14,636 bases of DNA from Deltaproteobacteria bacterium (GTDB lineage: Bacteria; Desulfobacterota_B; Binatia; UBA9968), in contig VBKY01000155.1 in NCBI GenBank assembly GCA_005879255.1, positions 1 through 14,636 of the forward strand, given 5' to 3'. How positions within the stretch are numbered: position 1 is the first letter of the stretch; every line of letters starts with the position of its first letter. The notes beneath the pieces were generated by a model that was not told where the DNA came from, made no database searches, and saw nothing but the letters and a program-made list of their open reading frames with translations. Shown one piece after another: positions 6,236-12,025 of this stretch. A program made the position numbers and the translations under genes.

Positions 6236-6859
6236 ATGAATATAGTCAGCCAAGCGCATGTGCCCCATAACACCGGCTGGTCTGCGGAATTGAAACAAAG
6301 CCAAGTCATCCGCATTAGCGCGACAACAACCGTGGATTTTGTTTGCTTCAAACTTCAGAACCTGCGCGAACGATTCGATCAAGCTCGCACAAAGGTTTAC
6401 AACATGGCGCTATTTGTCACCGCGGGCCATAAACTCATGGGCCGCAACAACCAGCACATGATGACGATCTTGTATGACGGTTTTAAAGAAGGCACCCATG
6501 ACCTGCAAAAAGGCATGTGCAGCGGCTATCGCTTTCGATTGGCGCAGCAGGAAAATCGACTAGGCGAATACTATCCACGCGAGATCAAGGAAATTCCCGA
6601 TCATGGCTGCTACGAGAACTTGTCAAAGGCTGTGGCTTCCTACGGCATCTTTCCGGAAGATATTCCGAGCCCCTTTAATTTGAATCAGCACATGAAGATC
6701 GACGGCGTCACCGGTAAAATGGAACATACCCAGATCCGTCCCAAGGACGGCAACTACATGGACATCCGCGCCGAGATGGATTTACTCGTCGCGCTCAGCG
6801 CTTGCCCTGATCTTCCCGTCGGCGGCAAACCAGTCGACGTGGTAATTTACCAATCTTGA
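6236..6859 (+). CDS. DUF1989 / urea carboxylase-associated family protein
   Basis: The protein has 207 residues with a strong AGGAGGGGG site (6219-6227) before the ATG. Conserved traits of DUF1989 are visible: THDLQKGMCSGYRF (His88, Asp89, Cys95), CYENLSKAVASYGIFPEDIPSPFNLNQHM (Cys125, then the family's 'P.NlfM' segment), RAEMDLLVALSACPDLP, and a C-terminal KPVDVVIY. Relatives coded beside urea/guanidine carboxylase have been described as subunits of carboxyguanidine deiminase (CgdAB); others are uncharacterised. No carboxylase gene, second DUF1989 gene or amidohydrolase partner lies here, so that reaction is only a possibility. The protein has no signal peptide and should be cytoplasmic. Its position 34 bp after a NitT/TauT-type binding protein points to use of a small nitrogen compound. 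Confidence 0.85.
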   Translation: MNIVSQAHVPHNTGWSAELKQSQVIRISATTTVDFVCFKLQNLRERFDQARTKVYNMALFVTAGHKLMGRNNQHMMTILYDGFKEGTHDLQKGMCSGYRFRLAQQENRLGEYYPREIKEIPDHGCYENLSKAVASYGIFPEDIPSPFNLNQHMKIDGVTGKMEHTQIRPKDGNYMDIRAEMDLLVALSACPDLPVGGKPVDVVIYQS

Positions 6860-6887
6860 CGCGAAGCGCGAAACTTTTTTCGAGCAA

Positions 6888-6892
6888 AGGAG
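6888..6892 (+). promoter_or_regulatory. Ribosome binding site supporting an ATT start at 6902
   Basis: AAAGGAG ends at 6892, nine bases before ATT at 6902 and 30 bases before the first in-frame ATG at 6923. An in-frame TAA lies at 6893-6895, so translation must begin after it. No ATG, GTG or TTG in this frame lies between that stop and 6923. Confidence 0.6.
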
Positions 6893-6901
6893 TAACTCGC
6901 C

Positions 6902-7459
6902 ATTTCCATCGTCATCGTCGCCATGCCCTATGGTGTGCTGGACGCGCAACGGCTTTCCCAGGCATCGCGGACATGCTTGGAACGCGCTCTGGACTGGTGG
7001 CAAAAATCGATGCACACCTCTAAGCACAAGACTTATTTTGTCCTGGCTGGCTACGACGCCGACCACGGGCAAGAGATCAAATTGCGGCGCGGTATCATCG
7101 AAGGTTCAGTACAGGAACCGGAACTATTGAGCAACATCATCGAGGTCAGTGCGAGAAACGAAATCAGTCTAGCGCAAAAGATCGCCCGTGTCCGACCCTT
7201 GCTGCCGGTCGAAACCATCACAGTCTTCGTCGAGTCCCGCAACGCCGTGAGCGTCAAAGCGATCTTCAAAAGGAAATTCGGCAAGACACTGCAAATTAGA
7301 AGGATTAAAGCGAATTTCGAGTTCAATCACCAATGGATCACCACGTCGACATCGTTCGCGTGGTTCTCACGCAACTGGTTTCTGCGGATTTGGTTCGAGC
7401 TGAAGCGGCGGATGGGGCGGGGACTAAGAAAGAAAATTCGCTATTGGTTCAGGTCTTAA
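6902..7459 (+). CDS. YdcF/SanA/ElyC-like (DUF218) protein, probable non-canonical ATT start
   Basis: From ATT at 6902 the product is 185 residues; from the first ATG (6923) it is 178. I chose ATT because the ribosome site fits only it. The extra residues SIVIVAMPYGVL also restore the first hydrophobic strand of the DUF218 fold (usually 'IVVLG.gv...G.ls....RLeral.ly'). Further family features are CLERALDWWQ, YFVLAGYDADHG, IIEVSARNEISLAQKI (compare the E..S.NT.eN motif), and ITVFVESRNAVSVKAIFKRKFG (compare 'vtsayHm.RA...f.r.G'). The His of that last motif is replaced (ESRNAVSVKA). The C-terminus is very basic with aromatic residues and could touch membranes or nucleic acid. Biochemical roles in this family are poorly known, with envelope and vancomycin-tolerance links for some members. 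It lies 42 bp after the DUF1989 gene, in the same apparent operon. Confidence 0.62.
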   Translation: MSIVIVAMPYGVLDAQRLSQASRTCLERALDWWQKSMHTSKHKTYFVLAGYDADHGQEIKLRRGIIEGSVQEPELLSNIIEVSARNEISLAQKIARVRPLLPVETITVFVESRNAVSVKAIFKRKFGKTLQIRRIKANFEFNHQWITTSTSFAWFSRNWFLRIWFELKRRMGRGLRKKIRYWFRS

Positions 7460-7463
7460 GAAC

Positions 7464-7542
7464 TGGAGTATTGGAGTGATGGAGTAGTGGGTTTTTAGGA
7501 ACCCCCATCACTCCAGTACTCCAACACTCCATTACTCCATTC
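7464..7542. repeat. Inverted array of 8-bp repeats forming a long hairpin between convergent genes
   Basis: Three direct 8-bp units of TGGAGTnn (7464-7487) face four complementary units of nnnACTCC (7507-7538). Between them GGGTT (7489-7493) pairs with AACCC (7500-7504) around a short loop. The whole can fold into a long imperfect hairpin starting five bases after the + strand stop and ending before the minus-strand stop at 7549. It probably blunts read-through in both directions. Confidence 0.75.
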
Positions 7543-7548
7543 TTGATC

Positions 7549-8409
7549 TCACGCGACTTTCGACACCTTCTCCCGTGTCGGTTCTACTGAGAATTCCTTT
7601 TCGAGCCACCAATGCGCCACCTCGCTGCCGGTGGCGAACCATACACCCTTGTGCGACTTCATATAGCCGATCATGTCGGACAATATTTTGGCTCTACCCG
7701 GCCGGCTCGAAATATAAGGATGGAATTGGAAAGGACAGAATGTCGGCGCGATCGACGATTCTTCGTAGAACTGATCGAACATCCCCTTCCAGATCACTAG
7801 CGTATCATTAGGATTGCCCGAGTCGCGGTGGCCGTAGGTTCTACCGTCACCGAACGGTTGACGCGGCAACTCGACGAGCTTCTTTTTACCACTCTGCCAA
7901 ACAAATGGCAGGTCGTGCGAAAAGGAGTTGCTGTTCCAGAGATAACCTTGCTCCAAGAGCAACTCTAAGCTGTTCGGACTTTGCGTGCAGGATCGCCAGC
8001 CGGACGGTCGCTTCTTGGCCCGGTTCAAAATCATTTCCGTCGTCCGCTTGATGACGTCGCGTTCTTCGTCTTTGGTCAGGTCCCGCGCAACCTCATGATG
8101 GTAGCCATGACCGGCGATCTCGTGACCCTGGGCGATGATCGCTGTCACTTGGTCCGGATAGCGCTCGGCAATGCCGCCACAGGTAAGAAAAGTGGCCTTC
8201 ACTTCGTGGGACGCGAGAATGCGGAGAATTCTCCAAATACCAGTTTTGGGGCCGTACTCTGCCTGGGTATATTCTTCATGATTCATCTTGCCGTTTTTGT
8301 CCGGCTTAACATCTTCGCCGCCTTGAAAATCGAAGCTGAGCAAGACCGCGATGCGGGCATCGCCCGGCCAGTGAATTTTGCCATTGGAATGAAGTTCTTC
8401 GAGCGCCAT
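7549..8409 (-). CDS. Polysaccharide deacetylase family protein (PuuE / HpPgdA-like)
   Basis: The protein has 286 residues from an ATG with a perfect AGGAGG 6 bases upstream (complement of 8416-8421). NodB-homology landmarks: IAVLLSFDFQGGED (motif 1, Asp27), GHEIAGHGYHHEVARDL (motif 2, His101 and His105), RPSGWRSCTQSPNSLELLLEQGYLWNSN (motif 3, GWR), FQFHPYISSRPGR and GVWFATGSEVAHWW near the end. This arrangement, with GHGYHHE and GWR, is that of the cytoplasmic subgroup that includes PuuE allantoinase and Helicobacter PgdA rather than secreted chitin deacetylases; no signal peptide is present. It would hydrolyse an amide or cyclic imide with a bound metal. The usual 'DDxP' of motif 4 reads SHDLPF. 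It stands alone, convergent with the DUF1989 unit and divergent from the tandem-VOC gene. Confidence 0.87.
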   Translation of the reverse strand: MALEELHSNGKIHWPGDARIAVLLSFDFQGGEDVKPDKNGKMNHEEYTQAEYGPKTGIWRILRILASHEVKATFLTCGGIAERYPDQVTAIIAQGHEIAGHGYHHEVARDLTKDEERDVIKRTTEMILNRAKKRPSGWRSCTQSPNSLELLLEQGYLWNSNSFSHDLPFVWQSGKKKLVELPRQPFGDGRTYGHRDSGNPNDTLVIWKGMFDQFYEESSIAPTFCPFQFHPYISSRPGRAKILSDMIGYMKSHKGVWFATGSEVAHWWLEKEFSVEPTREKVSKVA

Positions 8410-8482
8410 TATGAACCTCCTAAGTTGCCGACTCTAGGTATTTTTGACCCATCCTCAACCTGCCGATCGATCATCCAGAATA

Positions 8483-8511
8483 TTGATAAACCACCAATTG
8501 AACACTTGCAA
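8483..8511 (-). promoter_or_regulatory. Candidate promoter for the deacetylase gene
   Basis: On the minus strand TTGCAA (8511-8506) is followed after 17 bases by TATCAA (8488-8483); each box matches the sigma70 consensus at 4 of 6. The -35 box overlaps a 10-bp palindrome ACTTGCAAGT (8504-8513), a possible operator. The leader to the ATG would be about 65 bases. Confidence 0.35.
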
Positions 8512-8530
8512 GTTAATTCAGAGAATCACG

Positions 8531-8559
8531 TTGTGAGTCCGGTGAAAAGATTGTATAGA
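8531..8559 (+). promoter_or_regulatory. Candidate promoter for the tandem-VOC operon
   Basis: TTGTGA (8531-8536), a 17-base spacer, then TATAGA (8554-8559); each box matches sigma70 consensus at 4 of 6. The start near 8566 leaves a short leader to the strong ribosome site at 8577. It is back to back with the minus-strand candidate at 8483-8511. Confidence 0.4.
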
Positions 8560-8576
8560 GGGGCCGAACACTCTTC

Positions 8577-8587
8577 GGAGGTGATCC
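8577..8587 (+). promoter_or_regulatory. Very strong ribosome binding site before the tandem-VOC gene
   Basis: GGAGGTGATCC is an 11-base complement to the usual bacterial 16S rRNA 3' end (GGATCACCTCC) and runs right up to the ATG at 8588. The core GGAGG is 6 bases from the start, the strongest such match I noticed in the window. Confidence 0.75.
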
Positions 8588-9811
8588 ATGGCGGGAGTCA
8601 ATGGAAAGTTCAACGTTGGCGGCGTGCTCTTAAACCAGCCCTTTAAGATTCGGCGGCTCGGCCACTTCGGTTTTAACCTGAATCATATGGAAGAGGGATT
8701 ACGTTTCTATGTCGATCTTCTCGGCTTTCGGATTTCCGACACCATGGACTATTCGCGGCGCGCCAAAGATCCGGCGCAAATGGCCGGTCTCGGTGATCCC
8801 AACGGCTATTTCACCCGCTACGGCAACGATCACCACGCCATGGTGCTTTTTCCTAAGCGCGTGCGCGACGCACTTGGCCGGCATGAAAAGCCGGGCGTGA
8901 CTGTCAATCAGATTACCTGGCAAGTGGGCAGCTTGAGAGAGGTCGGCAACGCGATTAAATGGTTCAACGAAAGAGACATCAAGCAGCAGCGATCGGGGCG
9001 CGATATGCCGGGATCGAACTGGCACACCTATCTCTACGATCCCGACGGCCACAGTAATGAGCTTTACTACGGCATCGAGCAGATCGGTTGGAATGGCTAC
9101 AGCAAACCGCGCGCGATGTACGATCGCGGCTTCGACAAACCGCCCGAGTTGCCGCAAATCGCGGAATTCGACGAGGTGCAACAAGCCCAAACCAGGGGCG
9201 TCGATATTTTTTCCGGGTATCGCCACGTCGACAAACTACCTGCGATCTACGACGTAGACGGCGTTCTTCTGCCTCGTCCGTTCAAAATCGTCCGGCTCGG
9301 ACCGGTTTATCTCTTCGTTGAAAACCTTGAATCTGCGGCTGCGTTCTATCGCGATACTCTAGGCTTCACGCTGACCGAAGAAATAATCTGGCGCGGCGAA
9401 CGCTGCCTGTTTTTACGCTGCAACACCGAGCATCATTCCGTTGCTCTCCTTCCGCTGACGTTGCGCGAGTCCCTCGGCTTGAGTCCGCACTCCAAATGCG
9501 CCGCTTTCGGACTTCAACTGGCCAACTACCGACAACTCAAAGACGCCGTCAAATTTTTCCGCGACAACGGTGTCCAAGTGACCGAATCCATTCCATCGGA
9601 ACTTCACCCCGGCATCGAATATTCCGCAACCGTCCGCGATCCGGACGGCCACACGATCCAAATTTACTACGCGATGGAACAGATCGGCTGGGAGGGAAAA
9701 CCGAGACCGAAAGAATTGCGACAACCACGCCGGCTCAGCGACTGGCCGGAAACGCTGGATCAAGACGACAACGCCTACCTCGGAGAGCCATTCTTGGGTC
9801 CATGGGGATGA
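8588..9811 (+). CDS. Tandem VOC-domain protein (two full extradiol-like domains fused)
   Basis: The protein has 407 residues. Two homologous domains, about 19-168 and 232-368, share the motifs PFKI.RLG, FY.D.LGF, HH..., DPDGH and EQIGW. In domain 1 the metal-ligand positions read His26 (GHFGF), Gln108 where a His is usual (NQITWQV) and Glu158 (HSNELYY). In domain 2 the equivalents read Pro239, Ala306 and Gln358, so by hand alignment every canonical ligand is gone; the His pair in HHA/HHS (82-83, 282-283) is kept in both. Domain 2 may be structural or bind substrate only. A repeat of this size, with each half a complete two-module VOC domain, is larger than ordinary two-module extradiol enzymes of about 290-310 residues. 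Reaction unknown. It heads a co-directional run with solute-binding protein, hydrolase and dehydrogenase genes. Confidence 0.85.
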   Translation: MAGVNGKFNVGGVLLNQPFKIRRLGHFGFNLNHMEEGLRFYVDLLGFRISDTMDYSRRAKDPAQMAGLGDPNGYFTRYGNDHHAMVLFPKRVRDALGRHEKPGVTVNQITWQVGSLREVGNAIKWFNERDIKQQRSGRDMPGSNWHTYLYDPDGHSNELYYGIEQIGWNGYSKPRAMYDRGFDKPPELPQIAEFDEVQQAQTRGVDIFSGYRHVDKLPAIYDVDGVLLPRPFKIVRLGPVYLFVENLESAAAFYRDTLGFTLTEEIIWRGERCLFLRCNTEHHSVALLPLTLRESLGLSPHSKCAAFGLQLANYRQLKDAVKFFRDNGVQVTESIPSELHPGIEYSATVRDPDGHTIQIYYAMEQIGWEGKPRPKELRQPRRLSDWPETLDQDDNAYLGEPFLGPWG

Positions 9812-9850
9812 AAATTCAGAGACTGTGTCGTAGCGTCCCGGACAGCGGTT

Positions 9851-9906
9851 TGTCATCCCGAGCGAACGCGAGGGATCTAAGATTTCTCGCTGCTCTCGAA
9901 ATGACA
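9851..9906. repeat. Dispersed inverted-repeat element, sister of 2805-2873
   Basis: The left arm begins TGTCATCCCGAGCGAACGCG and ends near GGGATCT (9878). The right arm, about 9882-9906, is its imperfect complement ending in ATGACA. Compared with 2805-2873 the arms are in the reverse arrangement (TGTCAT outermost instead of innermost). It sits between the tandem-VOC gene and the second solute-binding gene, and the reading frame of the latter happens to stay open through it. Confidence 0.7.
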
Positions 9907-9972
9907 GAAAAGAACTGGATAGGATATTTCCGGAATTGCGACACGGAGTCCCAAGGCGGAAGAAACATCCGA

Positions 9973-11001
9973 TTGCTCGTGCGCAACATCGGACAGCATG
10001 TTCTGCTAATTCTACTTGCAACATTTTCGATCGGCGCTGACCTTCATGCCAACCCCTACCTGTCCAAACCCGGCGAGACCCCAGCCCGCGTCGGTACGTG
10101 TTCGATCACCGGCGGCTTCATTCACTTTTACAGCGCGCTGTTCAACGGTCTCTTTGACAAGTATGGCATCAAGATCGAGCATGTGACACTGCGCGGCGGC
10201 ATTGTCAGCCTTGCTGCGTTGTCCGCCGACGAGATCCAATTCATCTACTGCTCCGCCGATCCGATGATCCCGCGCATGGCTGCCGGAGCCGATGCCAAAT
10301 TAATTGGCTCACCGATCGTGGGCCTGCCGTGGGTGCTCGTGGGCCGCAAGGAGATCAAACGGCCTCAGGATCTCAAAGGCAAGACCATCGCCGTGGCGCG
10401 GCCCGGCGGTCTCACCGACCAACTGGCAAAGTCTGTGATGAAAAAATTCAACTTGACGACCCAGGACGTCAAGCTGCTTCACATCGGCGGAACAGGCCAG
10501 CTCGAGCCTTACAATGCCATGCTGCAGGGACTTACTCAGGCCACTTTTCTCACGCCGCCCCTGGATGTTCGCGCCAAGAGAGATGGTTTCGCTCTGATCT
10601 ATAATCTGAACGAATTAGACGTGCGGGCTATTTATAGTTCCATGTTCACCAATCTAAAGAGCCTTAAAGAACGGCCGGCGCTCGTTCAGAAATTTGTTGC
10701 GGCCATGGCCGAAGCGATCTTTTTTTTGGAAAAAAATCCTGACAAGGGAAAAGCGGCACTATCGAAAGTTCTGAGCGTTAACGATCAAGAGGTTCTGCAG
10801 TCGGCCTATGACGCCTATGCCAAGGGAATGGTCAATCGCCGGCTGATCGTGCCGGTCAACGCCGTGACGCAGGCCGTGGAAATGGCGCGCGAGGAAGGCA
10901 CACTAATCAGAAAGAAAGCCGCGGAAATTATCGATAATAGTTTCGCCGAACAATTGGACAAAAGCGGTTTTCTAAAAGAGCTGTGGGGCAAACAACTATA
11001 G
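9973..11001 (+). CDS. ABC transporter substrate-binding protein, NMT1/THI5-like (second copy)
   Basis: The frame is open far upstream (past 9496), so the start must be inferred. TTG at 9973 gives 342 residues with a normal 26-residue Sec signal (LVRNIGQHVLLILLATFSIGADLHA, cleaved before NPYLSKPG), close to the 341 residues of the first copy; GTG at 9979 is equally possible. ATG at 9808 (overlapping the VOC stop as ATGA) and ATG at 9901 would add residues translated from the dispersed repeat and bury the signal peptide. Fold landmarks: FIHFYSALFNGLFDKYGIKIEHV, LAALSADEIQFIYC, RPQDLKGKTIAVARPGGLTDQLAKSVMKKFNL, LQGLTQATFLTPP. It binds an unknown small solute in the periplasm; no permease or ATPase is adjacent. 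It is followed after about 60 bp by an alpha/beta hydrolase gene. Confidence 0.82.
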   Translation: MLVRNIGQHVLLILLATFSIGADLHANPYLSKPGETPARVGTCSITGGFIHFYSALFNGLFDKYGIKIEHVTLRGGIVSLAALSADEIQFIYCSADPMIPRMAAGADAKLIGSPIVGLPWVLVGRKEIKRPQDLKGKTIAVARPGGLTDQLAKSVMKKFNLTTQDVKLLHIGGTGQLEPYNAMLQGLTQATFLTPPLDVRAKRDGFALIYNLNELDVRAIYSSMFTNLKSLKERPALVQKFVAAMAEAIFFLEKNPDKGKAALSKVLSVNDQEVLQSAYDAYAKGMVNRRLIVPVNAVTQAVEMAREEGTLIRKKAAEIIDNSFAEQLDKSGFLKELWGKQL

Positions 11002-11002
11002 C

Positions 11003-11020
11003 GGCGCAGCATGCCGCGCC
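11003..11020. repeat. Imperfect 18-bp palindrome after the second solute-binding gene
   Basis: GGCGCAGCATGCCGCGCC is a palindrome centred on GCATGC with one mismatched pair, followed by CCTAAC. It resembles the 4257-4274 element in size, in its GGCG ends and in the neighbouring CCCTA. It lies just after the TAG at 10999-11001. Confidence 0.5.
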
Positions 11021-11063
11021 CCTAACCGCCATTGCGACAAACAAAATCACGGAGGCAAGGACC

Positions 11064-11939
11064 ATGGAACAAAAAATCACTTTTCAATCCGATGGACTTA
11101 AACTAGCAGGCATCGTCGATACTCCGCCGGACTTAAAGCCTGGTGAGCGTCGACCGGCGTTCGTCGTCCTCCATGGTTTCGGCGGCAACAAAGACGGACA
11201 GGGCCAAATAGTCGTCGCCAAGCAATTCAACCAATGGGGTTACGTGACATTGCGCGTCGACTTTCGCGGCTGCGGCGAGAGCGAGGGAGATCACGGAAGA
11301 ATTATTTGCGTCGATCAAGTCGCCGATACGCGTAACGCGATCTCCTACATGGCGGCGCGCTCTGAAGTAGATCCGCAGCGAATCGCTCTGGTAGGGAGCA
11401 GCTTTGGCGCGGCTGTCGCCGTGTTCACCGGCGGCGCCGACCAACGCGTCGCCGCGGTGATTTCGTGCGGCGGTTGGGGCGACGGCGAGCGTAAATTCCG
11501 CGGCCAGCATCCGACGCCGGAAGCGTGGTCCAAGTTCACCAATATGCTGGAAGAAGGCAAACGCCATCGCGAGCGCACCGGCAAGTCGCTGATGGTGCCG
11601 CGCTACGACATCGTGCCGATCCCGGAAAAGTTACGCCGCAACATGAGCGCGGGTTCGATCATGGAGTTTCCCGCTGAGACCGCGCAGAGCATGAACGATT
11701 TTCGCGCGGACGATCAGGTTGGCAACATCTCGCCGCGGCCGCTGCTATTGCTTCACAGCGCCAATGATTCGGTGACACCAACTTACGAGTCGATCGAGAT
11801 GTTCAAGCGCGCCAAACAACCGACCGAATTGCATTTGTTATCGGATGTCGACCATTTCACGTTTAACGAAGAAAATCCGCGCCTGACGCGCATCGTTGCA
11901 GACTGGCTTGAACGGTATTTTCCGGTTAATAAGAGGTAG
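11064..11939 (+). CDS. Alpha/beta hydrolase (dienelactone hydrolase/esterase-like)
   Basis: The protein has 291 residues from the ATG at 11064, with GGAGG at 11051-11055 as ribosome site; upstream in-frame codons back to 10983 overlap the previous gene and are not needed. Landmarks: AFVVLHGFGGNKDGQG (oxyanion hole), GYVTLRVDFRGCGESEGDHG, the nucleophile elbow LVGSSFGAA (Ser113 in G-x-S-x-G), the acid LLLHSANDSVTP (Asp235) and the catalytic His DVDHFTFN (His264). All parts of the Ser-Asp-His triad are present with normal spacing, so it should be active. No signal peptide, hence cytoplasmic. The family includes esterases, acyl hydrolases and feruloyl-esterase-like enzymes; substrate unknown. 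Its place between a solute-binding protein and a dehydrogenase suggests a step in breakdown of an imported compound. Confidence 0.88.
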   Translation: MEQKITFQSDGLKLAGIVDTPPDLKPGERRPAFVVLHGFGGNKDGQGQIVVAKQFNQWGYVTLRVDFRGCGESEGDHGRIICVDQVADTRNAISYMAARSEVDPQRIALVGSSFGAAVAVFTGGADQRVAAVISCGGWGDGERKFRGQHPTPEAWSKFTNMLEEGKRHRERTGKSLMVPRYDIVPIPEKLRRNMSAGSIMEFPAETAQSMNDFRADDQVGNISPRPLLLLHSANDSVTPTYESIEMFKRAKQPTELHLLSDVDHFTFNEENPRLTRIVADWLERYFPVNKR

Positions 11940-11976
11940 GAGAATTTGGTGTCGGGAGAATAAATGATCAAATTCC

Positions 11977-12004
11977 CGTTCGCCCTGAGCTTTGTCGAAG
12001 GGCG
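11977..12004. repeat. Short dispersed hairpin repeat (CGCCCTGAGC...GTCGAAGGGCG)
   Basis: CGCCCT (11981-11986) pairs with AGGGCG (11999-12004) around GAGCTTTGTCGA. The string resembles the common 'TTCGnnCTGAGCTTGTCGAAG' intergenic repeat of many environmental bacterial genomes (recalled, not searched). It lies in the 86-bp gap between the hydrolase and dehydrogenase genes. Confidence 0.55.
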
Positions 12005-12025
12005 TGTAACGAGCTAGGACTCTCC

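Noticed and set aside
7464..7542. CRISPR-like array of short repeats.
   Set aside because: Units are 8 bp, contiguous without spacers, and inverted in the middle; no cas genes are present.
9496..9972. Long N-terminal extension of the second solute-binding frame overlapping the tandem-VOC gene.
   Set aside because: It overlaps a clear gene in another frame and then a repeat element; the translated part has no family resemblance and would bury the signal peptide.
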